A stretch of 64,000 bases of DNA from Bradyrhizobium sp. 1(2017) (GTDB lineage: Bacteria > Pseudomonadota > Alphaproteobacteria > Rhizobiales > Xanthobacteraceae), in NCBI RefSeq assembly GCF_011602485.2, contig NZ_CP050022.2:7398001-7462000 (forward strand), written 5' to 3'. Below the pieces are notes generated by a model. It was not told the DNA's origin and ran no database searches. It saw only the letters and a program-made list of their open reading frames with translations. Both the position numbers and the translations under genes were made by a program. This document shows positions 8,094 to 16,257 of this stretch, piece by piece; position 1 is the stretch's first letter; the number at the start of each line of letters is the position of its first letter.

Positions 8094-9323
8094 ATGGATT
8101 ACAGCCAGTTCTTCAATTCCGCCCTCGACCGTCTCCACACCGAGCGGCGCTACCGCGTGTTCGCCGACCTCGAGCGCACGGCCGGCCGGTTTCCCCATGC
8201 AGTCTGGCACTCGCCCAAGGGCAAGCGCGACGTCGTGATCTGGTGCTCGAACGATTATCTCGGCATGGGCCAGCACCCGAAGGTGGTCGGCGCCATGGTC
8301 GAGACCGCCACCCGGGTCGGCACCGGCGCCGGCGGCACCCGCAACATCGCCGGCACACATCATCCGCTGGTCCAGCTCGAGGCCGAGCTCGCCGACCTCC
8401 ACGGCAAGGAAGCCGCGCTGCTGTTCACCTCGGGCTATGTCTCGAACCAGACCGGCATCGCGACCATCGCGAAACTCATTCCGAACTGCCTGATCCTGTC
8501 GGACGAGCTCAACCACAATTCGATGATCGAGGGCATCCGCCAGTCCGGCTGCGAACGCGTCGTGTTCCGCCACAACGACCTTGCCGATCTCGAAGCGCAG
8601 TTGAAGGCTGCGGGCCCGAACCGGCCGAAGCTGATCGCTTGCGAGAGCCTTTATTCGATGGACGGCGACGTGGCGCCGCTCGCCAAGATCTGCGATCTCG
8701 CCGAGACCTACGGCGCGATGACCTATGTGGACGAGGTCCACGCCGTCGGCATGTACGGTCCGCGCGGCGGCGGCATTGCCGAGCGTGACGGCGTCATGCA
8801 TCGCATCGACATCCTCGAAGGCACGCTCGCCAAGGCGTTCGGCTGCCTCGGCGGCTACATCGCCGGCAACGGCCAGATCATCGACGCCGTGCGCTCCTAC
8901 GCGCCGGGCTTCATCTTCACCACCGCGCTGCCGCCGGCGATCTGCTCGGCCGCGACTGCCGCGATCAAGCACCTGAAGACCTCGAGCTGGGAGCGCGAGC
9001 GCCACCAGGACCGCGCCGCCCGCGTCAAGGCGATCCTCAACGCCGCCGGCCTGCCGGTGATGTCGAGCGAAACCCACATCGTGCCGCTGTTCGTCGGTGA
9101 CCCCGAAAAGTGCAAGCAGGCCTCCGACCTGCTGCTCGAGGAGCACGGCATCTACATCCAGCCGATCAACTATCCGACCGTCGCCAAGGGCACCGAACGC
9201 CTGCGCATCACCCCGTCGCCCTATCACGACGACGGCCTGATCGATCAGCTGGCCGAGGCCCTGCTGCAAGTATGGGATCGCCTGGGCCTGCCGCTCCGTG
9301 AGAAGTCACTGGCGGCCGAGTAG
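8094..9323 (+). CDS. hemA: 5-Aminolevulinate synthase
   Basis: The 409-residue product condenses glycine and succinyl-CoA to 5-aminolevulinate, the first step of haem synthesis by the C4 (Shemin) route used by alphaproteobacteria. It has the class-II aminotransferase fold of the alpha-oxoamine synthases: [10 protein letters not shown] near the start, a glycine-rich [15 protein letters not shown] cofactor-binding region, and YVDEVHAVG. The PLP lysine is K247 in [12 protein letters not shown]. The start at 8094 gives the length expected for Bradyrhizobium HemA. The gene is monocistronic behind a FixK-type box, in line with known low-oxygen induction of hemA in this genus, where haem demand rises in nodules. 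Confidence 0.97.
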   Translation: MDYSQFFNSALDRLHTERRYRVFADLERTAGRFPHAVWHSPKGKRDVVIWCSNDYLGMGQHPKVVGAMVETATRVGTGAGGTRNIAGTHHPLVQLEAELADLHGKEAALLFTSGYVSNQTGIATIAKLIPNCLILSDELNHNSMIEGIRQSGCERVVFRHNDLADLEAQLKAAGPNRPKLIACESLYSMDGDVAPLAKICDLAETYGAMTYVDEVHAVGMYGPRGGGIAERDGVMHRIDILEGTLAKAFGCLGGYIAGNGQIIDAVRSYAPGFIFTTALPPAICSAATAAIKHLKTSSWERERHQDRAARVKAILNAAGLPVMSSETHIVPLFVGDPEKCKQASDLLLEEHGIYIQPINYPTVAKGTERLRITPSPYHDDGLIDQLAEALLQVWDRLGLPLREKSLAAE

Positions 9324-9330
9324 GTTGCGG

Positions 9331-9430
9331 CCGTCCTGGCGAAGGCCAGGACCCTCGATGCGGCTGCCGGTGTGCCGTAACCGCGTCCTGTGGTTACGGG
9401 TCCTGGTTTTCGCAGGCTTCGACAGGACGA
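9331..9430. repeat. Intergenic inverted repeat (GTCCTGGCGAAGGCCAGGAC type)
   Basis: A left arm at 9331-9353 (CGTCCTGGCGAAGGCCAGG, then ACCC) faces a diverged right arm at 9398-9430 (GGGTCCTGG...CAGGACG). Between them CCGTAACC and GGTTACGG form an inner stem. It is the same family as 22292-22412 and 58747-58774 and lies just after hemA, where it might also act as a transcript end. Confidence 0.65.
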
Positions 9431-9575
9431 CACCGGGGCTTCCACCTTAACGACAACCCCAGTTCCCGCCGTCACCCGGCATTTCGCTGTCGCCTCCCCT
9501 CGCTCAACGCGCTAGATTTGCTGGCCAAAATGAGGTCGGGCGCGGTTCGCGCGCCCAGGGAGAGACGCGCTCGCC

Positions 9576-12500
9576 ATGCTGCACGACTGGGGCGTGATCG
9601 CCGCCGCCTTCGGCTACATCGGCTTTCTGTTCCTGGTGGCGAGCCATGGCGACCGCCGCTCGGCGGCCGGGCCGCGCCGCGCCTCCGGGCTGATCTACCC
9701 GCTGTCGCTGGCAATCTACTGCACCTCCTGGACCTTCTTCGGCTCGGTGGGCTTTGCCACCCGCACCTCGACCGACTTCCTGGCGATCTATGTCGGCCCG
9801 ATCCTGATGATCGGGCTTGGCGCCGGCGTGCTCCGGCGCGTGATCCAGCTGGCCAAGGCCCACAACATCACCTCGATCGCCGATTTCATCGGCGCGCGCT
9901 ACGGCAAGAGCCAGGCGGTGGCGGCGACCGTGGCGCTGATCGCCATCATCGGCTCGGTGCCTTACATCGCGCTCCAGCTCAAGGCGGTGGCCTCCTCGCT
10001 CGGAACGATCCTGAGCGAAGATCAGGCCTTCTCCCACATCCCGATCCTCGGCGACATGGCGCTGATGGTGACGCTGGCGATGGCGGCCTTCGCGGTGCTG
10101 TTCGGCACCCGCCAGACCGACGCCACCGAGCACCAGCACGGCCTGATGCTGGCGGTCGCGACCGAATCCATCATCAAGCTGGTCGCCTTCCTAGCCGCCG
10201 GCATCTTCGTCACCTTCTGGATGTTCTCGCCGAACGAATTGATCGAGCGCGCGATGAAGACGCCGGAGGCGGTGCGCGCCATCAACTATTCGCCGTCGAT
10301 CGGCAACTTTCTCACCATGACGCTGCTGTCGCTGTGCGCGATCATGCTGCTGCCGCGCCAGTTTCACGTCAGCGTGGTGGAAAATTCCTCCGACGCCGAG
10401 GTCGGCCGCGCGCGCTGGCTGTTCCCGCTCTATCTCGTCGCCATCAATCTGTTCGTGATCCCGATCGCGCTGGCTGGTCTCGTCACCTTCCCGTTCGGCG
10501 CCGCCGACCCCGATATGTACGTGCTGGCCCTGCCGATGGAGGGCGGCGCGGATCTGCTCAGCGTCGCCATCTTCGTCGGCGGACTGTCGGCGGCAACCGC
10601 CATGGTGATCGTCGAATGCGTCGCGCTCTCCATCATGGTCTCGAACGACCTCGTGGTGCCCCTGGTGTTGCAACGACGGCCGGAAGGACGCACCGGCGGC
10701 GCCGATTTCAGCGATTTCCTGCTGCGCTCGCGGCGGCTTGCGATCTTCGCCATCATGGTGATGGCGTATTTCTACTACCGCGCGCTCGGCAACACCCAGC
10801 TCGCCGCGATCGGCCTGTTGTCCTTTGCCGCCATCGCCCAGCTTGCGCCGAGCTTCTTCGGCGGGCTTTTGTGGCGGCGGGCGACGGCACGCGGTGCCAT
10901 CGGCGGCATGCTGGTCGGTTTCGCCGTGTGGCTCTACACGCTGTTCTTGCCGAGCTTCATGGACACCTCGACATCAGGCATCCTGTGGCTCCAGCACGGC
11001 CCGTTCGGAATCGAGGCGCTGCGGCCGCAGGCGCTGTTCGGCGCCGACCTGCCGCCGCTGATGCACGGCGTCATCTGGTCGCTGGCGCTCAACATCCTCA
11101 CTTATGTGCTCCTCTCGCTGGCGCGCCGGCCGTCCTCCATCGAGCTGGTGCAGGCCGACCTGTTCGTCCCCAACACGCTCGCGCCGATCTCTCCGAGCTT
11201 CCGCCGCTGGCGCACCACCGTCACCGTGCAGGACATCCAGACCACGGTAGCGCAATATCTCGGGCCCGACCGCGCCCGCCATTCCTTCGAGGCCTTCTCG
11301 GCGCGGCGCAATGTCCGGCTCGAATCCGGCGCGCCCGCCGATTTCGAGCTGTTGCAGCACGCCGAGCACCTGATCGCGTCCTCGATCGGCGCGGCCTCCT
11401 CGCGGCTCGTGATGTCGCTGCTGCTGCGCAAGCGCACCGTCTCGGCGAAGGCCGCACTGAAGCTGCTCGACGATTCCCATGCGGCGCTGCATTTCAACCG
11501 CGAGATCCTTCAGACCGCGCTCAACCACGTGCGCCAGGGCATCGCGGTGTTCGATGCCGACCTGCAGCTGATCTGCTCCAACCGGCAGTTCGGCGATCTC
11601 CTCAACGTTCCCCCGCATTTCATCGCGTTCGGCACGCCGCTTCGCGAAATCCTGGAATTCATCGGCGTCGGCGATCCGGACGACCCGTTCGAGCGCGAGG
11701 CCATGCTGGAGCGGCGGCTGGCCGCCTACACCACCGACAGCGAGCCCTATCTCGAACGTCTGCCGGATCGCCACATGGTGATCGAGGTGCTCACCAACCA
11801 CATGCCTGGCGGCGGCTTCGTCATCACCTTCACCGACGTCACGCCGACGTTCGAGGCGGCGGAAGCGCTGGAGCGTGCCAATGCGACGCTGGAAAAGCGC
11901 GTCCGCGACCGCACCGAGGAGCTGACGCGGCTGAACTCGGAGCTGGCGCTGGCCAAGAGCACGGCGGAGGACGCCAGCATCTCCAAGACGCGCTTCCTCG
12001 CCGCCGCCAGCCACGACATTCTGCAGCCGTTGAACGCGGCGCGGCTCTACGTCACCAGCCTCGTCGAGCGCCAGCACAACGGCGAGGAGACGCGGCTGGT
12101 CGAGAACATCGACGAGTCACTGCAGGCGATCGAGGAGATCCTCGGCGCGCTGCTCGATATCTCCAGGCTCGACGCCGGCGCGATGACGACATCGACCTCG
12201 AGCTTCAAGATGGCCGATCTGATGCGCTCGCTGGAGATCGAATTCGCGCCGATCGCCCGCGCCAAGGGCCTGGAGCTCACCTTCGTGCCCTGCTCGCTCC
12301 CGGTCGAGTCGGACCGCCTGCTGCTGCGACGCCTGCTCCAGAACCTGATCTCCAACGCGATCAAGTACACCCCGCGCGGACGCGTGCTGGTCGGCTGCCG
12401 CCGCCAGGGCCCGTCCCTGAAGATCTGCGTCTACGACACTGGCGTCGGCATCCCGCCGGTCAAGCGCGGCGAGATCTTCAAGGAGTTCCACCGCCTCGAG

Positions 12501-13085
12501 CAGGGCGCGCGAATCGCACGCGGCCTCGGCCTGGGGCTCTCGATCGTCGAGCGGCTGGCGCGCGTGCTCAAGCACGGCATCGCCATCGACGGCAATAGAA
12601 GCGGCGGCTCGGTGTTCTCCGTGACGGTGCCGACGGCGAAGGCGATCACCCACACCGCCGCCGTGACCAGCGCGACGCCGCTGGCGCGCACACCGATCTC
12701 GGGCGCGCTGATCGTCTGCATCGAAAACGATGCGGCGATCCTCGACGGCATGCGCACGCTGTTGAAGGCCTGGGACGCCGAGGTGATCGCAGTCGCCGAT
12801 CCCGAAGGCGCGATCGCCGCGATCGAGACCGCCGGACGAAGCGTCACCGGCCTGCTCGTCGATTATCATCTCGACCGCGGCAACGGCATCGCCGCCATCC
12901 GCGACATCCGCCGCCGCTTCGGCGACGGCATTCCCGCGATCCTGATCACCGCCGACCGCAGCCCCGCCGTGCAATTGGCTGCGCGGGATGAGAAGGTCGC
13001 GGTGCTGAACAAGCCGCTGAAGCCGGCTTCGCTCCGCGCCCTGCTCGGCCAGTGGCGCACGCAGCAGATGGTGGCGGCGGAGTAG
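9576..13085 (+). CDS. Hybrid histidine kinase with sodium:solute symporter-like sensor (NahK/ErcS/CbrA type)
   Basis: This 1169-residue inner-membrane kinase has five parts. Residues 1 to about 510 are an SSS-transporter-like module of about 12-13 helices (GYIGFLFLVASHG at the start, then IYCTSWTFFGSVGFATR). A linker and a PAS domain at about 645-760 (VRQGIAVFDADLQLICSNR) follow. Next come a coiled coil and a HisKA domain with phosphoacceptor H813 in AASHDILQPLNAARLY. The HATPase shows N, G1 and G2 boxes (NLISNAIKYTPRG, DTGVGIP, GLGLGLSIV). The C-terminal receiver has D1096 in LLVDYHLD and Lys in LNKPLKP. The layout matches CbrA/ErcS/NahK-like sensors. The ligand is unknown. It is a likely partner for a NarL-type regulator such as the one at 19105-19776. 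Confidence 0.92.
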   Translation: MLHDWGVIAAAFGYIGFLFLVASHGDRRSAAGPRRASGLIYPLSLAIYCTSWTFFGSVGFATRTSTDFLAIYVGPILMIGLGAGVLRRVIQLAKAHNITSIADFIGARYGKSQAVAATVALIAIIGSVPYIALQLKAVASSLGTILSEDQAFSHIPILGDMALMVTLAMAAFAVLFGTRQTDATEHQHGLMLAVATESIIKLVAFLAAGIFVTFWMFSPNELIERAMKTPEAVRAINYSPSIGNFLTMTLLSLCAIMLLPRQFHVSVVENSSDAEVGRARWLFPLYLVAINLFVIPIALAGLVTFPFGAADPDMYVLALPMEGGADLLSVAIFVGGLSAATAMVIVECVALSIMVSNDLVVPLVLQRRPEGRTGGADFSDFLLRSRRLAIFAIMVMAYFYYRALGNTQLAAIGLLSFAAIAQLAPSFFGGLLWRRATARGAIGGMLVGFAVWLYTLFLPSFMDTSTSGILWLQHGPFGIEALRPQALFGADLPPLMHGVIWSLALNILTYVLLSLARRPSSIELVQADLFVPNTLAPISPSFRRWRTTVTVQDIQTTVAQYLGPDRARHSFEAFSARRNVRLESGAPADFELLQHAEHLIASSIGAASSRLVMSLLLRKRTVSAKAALKLLDDSHAALHFNREILQTALNHVRQGIAVFDADLQLICSNRQFGDLLNVPPHFIAFGTPLREILEFIGVGDPDDPFEREAMLERRLAAYTTDSEPYLERLPDRHMVIEVLTNHMPGGGFVITFTDVTPTFEAAEALERANATLEKRVRDRTEELTRLNSELALAKSTAEDASISKTRFLAAASHDILQPLNAARLYVTSLVERQHNGEETRLVENIDESLQAIEEILGALLDISRLDAGAMTTSTSSFKMADLMRSLEIEFAPIARAKGLELTFVPCSLPVESDRLLLRRLLQNLISNAIKYTPRGRVLVGCRRQGPSLKICVYDTGVGIPPVKRGEIFKEFHRLEQGARIARGLGLGLSIVERLARVLKHGIAIDGNRSGGSVFSVTVPTAKAITHTAAVTSATPLARTPISGALIVCIENDAAILDGMRTLLKAWDAEVIAVADPEGAIAAIETAGRSVTGLLVDYHLDRGNGIAAIRDIRRRFGDGIPAILITADRSPAVQLAARDEKVAVLNKPLKPASLRALLGQWRTQQMVAAE

Positions 13086-13096
13086 GACGCGCCCGG

Positions 13097-13921
13097 TCAA
13101 TAGTCAGTCGAGACGCTGAGAGTACGCCACTTCTCCAGCTCTTCGAGACGGAGCCGATCCGTCGCCGCGATGGCATTCACGGCGTCGCTGCCGAACGCGA
13201 TGCGCAGAGGCGGACGATCCATGCCCGCGAGCTTCAAGACGACGGCTGCGGCCTTGGCGGGGTCGCCGGGCTGGCGGCCATCGTAATCGCGCTGCATCCT
13301 GATTGCGGCGCCGACGACGGCGTCGTACTCCGGGCGTCCTTCGTCCGTCGCATGCGCGGCCTGGGCAAAGCCCGTCCTGAAGCCGCCGGGCTCCACGATT
13401 GTCACGTGCACGCCGATCAGCGCCATCTCGCGCGCCAGCGATTCCGAGAAGCCCTCGATTCCCCATTTCGCGGCCGAGTAGGCCGCGCGTGCGGGGGCAC
13501 CGATCCGGCCGCCGACGGACGAGACCTGCACGATGTGCCCGTGGCGCTGCCGCCGCAGCACCGGGATCGCCGCCTTGGTGACGATGATGGTGCCGATCAG
13601 GTTGGCCTCGATCTGTCGCCGGAACGAGTCCAGGCTCGTGTCCTCGACCGATCCGAGGTCGCCGTAACCGGCATTGTTCACGACCACATCGACGCCGCCA
13701 AATGCTTCCACGGCAAGACCGACCGCCGCATGCGCTGCCGCCTCGTCGGTCACGTCGAGCGTTGCAAGCCGAAGCCTTTCGCCGAAACGCGCAAGCAGCG
13801 GGTCAAGCGGCTTTGGATCCCGGGCCGAAGCAAGCACACGATCACCCGCCGTGAGTGCGGCTTCCACGATGGCGCGGCCAAGACCGCGCGAGGCGCCGCT
13901 GACGAACCATATCTTCGACAT
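13097..13921 (-). CDS. SDR-family oxidoreductase
   Basis: This 274-residue classical short-chain dehydrogenase has the cofactor motif SGASRGLGRA at residues 8-17 and NNAGYGDLG near 85. The catalytic Ser lies in VSSVGG and the Tyr-Lys pair in YSAAKWG. PGGFRT follows the catalytic residues. An Arg in ASRG and further on favours NADP(H). The C-terminus lies 11 bases from the convergent kinase gene. On the minus strand it is last in the row ohr - hydrolase - P460 - SDR, only 18 bases after the P460 gene, so it is likely co-transcribed with it. The substrate is unknown; an aldehyde or ketone product of peroxide stress would fit the context but is inference. Confidence 0.9.
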   Translation of the reverse strand: MSKIWFVSGASRGLGRAIVEAALTAGDRVLASARDPKPLDPLLARFGERLRLATLDVTDEAAAHAAVGLAVEAFGGVDVVVNNAGYGDLGSVEDTSLDSFRRQIEANLIGTIIVTKAAIPVLRRQRHGHIVQVSSVGGRIGAPARAAYSAAKWGIEGFSESLAREMALIGVHVTIVEPGGFRTGFAQAAHATDEGRPEYDAVVGAAIRMQRDYDGRQPGDPAKAAAVVLKLAGMDRPPLRIAFGSDAVNAIAATDRLRLEELEKWRTLSVSTDY

Positions 13922-13939
13922 CTCGATCTCCAGTTGGCC

Positions 13940-14503
13940 TTAAGGAGCCAGACGCGTGAAGACGTAGTCTCGGCTCTTCGCCCGCGCGTCGTGGCAGGCG
14001 AAGCAGGTGCGGTGCTGGGCCTCGTCCACCGGCTTGCCGTTGATGAAGCGGCCGAAACCCCAGCCGCCGGTGGCGGCATATTTCTTGGAATCCTTCACCA
14101 TCACCTGGACCGTGGTGGCGGCCCCGGGGATCGTCGCGGACGCGAACTCAGGCGACTGCTTTCGCTTCCAGGCGCGCTTGACCAGAATGGTGCCGTCGGG
14201 GAACGGAAGCTTGCCGGCTTGATACGCATCGATTGCGGTCTGGTTGCCGATCACGGCGCGAAGCTCGTCGAGCGGCGCGGCCTCTTCGGCCGGTGCGATC
14301 AGTTCCCACTGCCTGTAGCCCGGCGGAATCGTGACGCCGAAGATCGGCGAGGCGTCGGCTGCGCTCTGCTCCGCCGGGCCCTCCGCGGAGGCGATCGTGA
14401 CGAGATATGGCACGCAAGTCAGGAGCACGACGATCAGGATCACGGCAAGCACGATCATCGTGGCGTAACGGGATTTCTTTTTTTCGGGTTCGGCGGGCGT
14501 CAT
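13940..14503 (-). CDS. Cytochrome P460-family protein
   Basis: The 187-residue product has a lysine-rich start and a single hydrophobic helix at about 14-38, an uncleaved anchor or signal. A periplasmic domain follows with a single haem-binding CFACH near residue 170. The sequence before it (GYRQWELIAP, DGTILVKRAWKRK, MVKDSKKYAATGGWGFGRF) is typical of the cytochrome P460 family. Family members bind haem covalently through CxxCH and often a lysine crosslink, and act on hydroxylamine or nitric oxide or detoxify them. The genomic role here is not that of a nitrifier. It sits between an alpha/beta hydrolase and an SDR in the ohr row. Confidence 0.85.
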   Translation of the reverse strand: MTPAEPEKKKSRYATMIVLAVILIVVLLTCVPYLVTIASAEGPAEQSAADASPIFGVTIPPGYRQWELIAPAEEAAPLDELRAVIGNQTAIDAYQAGKLPFPDGTILVKRAWKRKQSPEFASATIPGAATTVQVMVKDSKKYAATGGWGFGRFINGKPVDEAQHRTCFACHDARAKSRDYVFTRLAP

Positions 14504-14536
14504 GACGTCTCATCAAGCTGGGTTCAACGGGGCGGT

Positions 14537-14563
14537 CCTCGGTCCAGCCTGGCTGGACCGAGG
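14537..14563 (-). terminator. Stem-loop between hydrolase and P460 genes
   Basis: An 11-bp perfect stem (14537-14547 with 14553-14563) with a five-base loop lies 14 bases after the hydrolase stop. No T tract follows on the minus strand, so it is more likely a partial attenuator or an RNA-stabilising hairpin than a full terminator. Confidence 0.5.
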
Positions 14564-14576
14564 TGCTGACGGATGC

Positions 14577-15605
14577 TCAGGCGCCGTCGGCGTCGATGAC
14601 GGCCTTGGCAAAGGCTTGCGGTGCTTCCTGCGGCAAATTGTGGCCGATGCCGCCGGTGATCAGGCGAAATTCGTATCGGCCCGAGAACTTCTTGGCATAG
14701 GCGCTCGGGTCGGGATGCGGCGCGCCGTTGGCATCGCCCTCCATCGTGATCGTCGGCACGTCGATGACGGGAGCCGCCGCGAGCTTCTTTTCGAGATGCT
14801 CGTATTTCGCCTCGCCCTGGGCGAGGCCGAGCCGCCAGCGGTAATTGTGGATCGTGATCGCGACATGATCCTTGTTGTCGAGCGCCGCCGCGCTTCGATT
14901 GAAGGTGGCGTCGTCGAACTTCCATTGCGGCGAGGCCAGCTTCCAGATCAGCTTGGCGAAATCATGCGTGTACTTCTCGTATCCGGCGCGGCCGCGCTCG
15001 GTCGCGAAATAGAACTGATACCACCATTGCAGTTCGGCCGACGGCGGCAGCGGCGCGTTGCCCGCGGCCTGGCTGGAGATCAGATAACCGCTGACCGAGA
15101 CCAGGGCCCGGCAGCGGTCCGGCCATAGCGCGGCGATGATGTCGGCAGTGCGCGCACCCCAGTCGAAGCCGGCGACGACGGCCTTCTTGATGTCGAGCTT
15201 GTCCATCAGCGCGATGATGTCGGCGGCCATCGCAGCAGGCTCGCCGTTGCGCGGCGTCTCGCTCGCAAGGAACTGCGTCGTGCCATAACCGCGCAGGTAA
15301 GGGATGATCACGCGATAGCCGGCCTTTGCCAGGATCGGCGCGACATCGACGAAGGCGTGGATGTCGTAGGGCCAGCCATGCAGCAGGATCGCCACCGGAC
15401 CGTTGGCCGGACCCACCTCGGCATATCCGACATTGAGGACGCCGGCCTCGATTTGCTTGATCGCGCCGAAGGACGCAGTCGATGCGGAGGAGCGCGGCGC
15501 TGATGTCTCGGCGCGGGCGATGTCGATCACGCCGAGACCGATGGCGACGGTTCCTGCAGCGACGCCAAAGAAATTGCGGCGATGCTGGTCGATGATCTGG
15601 TTCAT
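14577..15605 (-). CDS. Alpha/beta hydrolase with Tat-like leader
   Basis: This 342-residue protein begins with a twin-arginine-like leader (HRRNFFGVAAGTVAIG) ending near ARAE, so export by the Tat system is likely. The fold is that of epoxide hydrolases and haloalkane dehalogenases: an oxyanion loop LLHGWPYD near 95, the nucleophile Asp in GFDWGAR, and the base His in GIGHNLPQEAP near the C-terminus. An Asp nucleophile rather than Ser points to epoxide or halide chemistry. It follows ohr by 34 bases with its own AAAGGAC ribosome binding site, so the two likely form an operon. The substrate is unproven. Confidence 0.88.
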   Translation of the reverse strand: MNQIIDQHRRNFFGVAAGTVAIGLGVIDIARAETSAPRSSASTASFGAIKQIEAGVLNVGYAEVGPANGPVAILLHGWPYDIHAFVDVAPILAKAGYRVIIPYLRGYGTTQFLASETPRNGEPAAMAADIIALMDKLDIKKAVVAGFDWGARTADIIAALWPDRCRALVSVSGYLISSQAAGNAPLPPSAELQWWYQFYFATERGRAGYEKYTHDFAKLIWKLASPQWKFDDATFNRSAAALDNKDHVAITIHNYRWRLGLAQGEAKYEHLEKKLAAAPVIDVPTITMEGDANGAPHPDPSAYAKKFSGRYEFRLITGGIGHNLPQEAPQAFAKAVIDADGA

Positions 15606-15639
15606 GGTGTCAGTCCTTTGATGGTGGTGTGGGGGTGCG

Positions 15640-16059
15640 TCAGATCAGCGCGACCGTGACGTCGATGTTGCCGCGGACGGCCTTGGAGTAGGGACAGGTT
15701 TGATGTGCGTCATCGACGATGCCGCGCGCGATCTCGGGGGCGAGGCCCGGCAGGCTGACACTGAGGCGCGCCCGCAGCGAATAGGCGCCGTCGTCGAGCA
15801 CGAGATCGATCTCCGCATCGATCGCGCTTTTCCTGGGAAGCTCGATCTTCCGCTTGCGCGCCGCGATCTCCATCGCGCCTTCGAAACATGCCGACCAGCC
15901 GGCCGCGAACAATTGCTCGGGATTGGTGCCAATGCCTGCGCCGCCCGGCGGCGACAGCTTGACGTCGAGACGACCATCGGAACTGCGCGAGATGCCGTCG
16001 TGTCGACCGCCGCTCGTGTGTGTCCTGGCTGTGTAAAGCAACTTTGCCGCTTGCGTCAT
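15640..16059 (-). CDS. ohr: Organic hydroperoxide resistance protein (Ohr)
   Basis: The 139-residue OsmC/Ohr peroxidase carries the two redox cysteines C58 (GWSACFEGA) and C122 (QTCPYSKAVRGN) and the active-site Arg in GGRHDG. It reduces fatty-acid and other organic hydroperoxides using lipoylated thiol donors. The ATG at 16059 is chosen because residue 1 aligns with the family start; an upstream in-frame start would run into the promoter. It leads the minus-strand row with the hydrolase, P460 and SDR genes. It faces a large winged-helix/NB-ARC regulator instead of the usual MarR-type OhrR. Confidence 0.95.
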   Translation of the reverse strand: MTQAAKLLYTARTHTSGGRHDGISRSSDGRLDVKLSPPGGAGIGTNPEQLFAAGWSACFEGAMEIAARKRKIELPRKSAIDAEIDLVLDDGAYSLRARLSVSLPGLAPEIARGIVDDAHQTCPYSKAVRGNIDVTVALI

Positions 16060-16120
16060 GAAGGTCTCCTTGCCGTTGCGCAACTGACTAGCAGCGGCGG
16101 CCGCAGGACACCCGTTTGGA

Positions 16121-16138
16121 GTTGTGAGAAGTTGTGAG
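16121..16138. promoter_or_regulatory. Phased direct repeat between ohr and its divergent regulator
   Basis: GTTGTGAG occurs at 16121-16128 and again at 16131-16138, start to start exactly 10 bases. A tandem repeat one helical turn apart is the classic target form for OmpR/PhoB-type winged helices, the class of DNA-binding domain at the N-terminus of the gene at 16258. The site lies 62 bases before the ohr start and 120 before the regulator start. Confidence 0.5.
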
Positions 16139-16257
16139 GCTTCACCTCGCGCGCCTCCCAGGCCTGCATCCACGGTCTGAGGCCGATGCAGGCGCGCGCC
16201 TTGCCGGATCGCACGCGTCTGGCTATCGGATCACTTTGAAAGGATCAGGATTTCGTG

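Noticed and set aside
9331..9430. Reading the repeat after hemA as an intrinsic terminator
   Set aside because: It can fold, but lacks a T tract and belongs to a repeat family also found away from gene ends.
9518..12598. 1026-codon plus-strand frame overlapping the SSS hybrid kinase
   Set aside because: It is the out-of-frame reading of the kinase gene: extremely Arg-rich with no motif, whereas the 9576 frame holds all kinase signatures.
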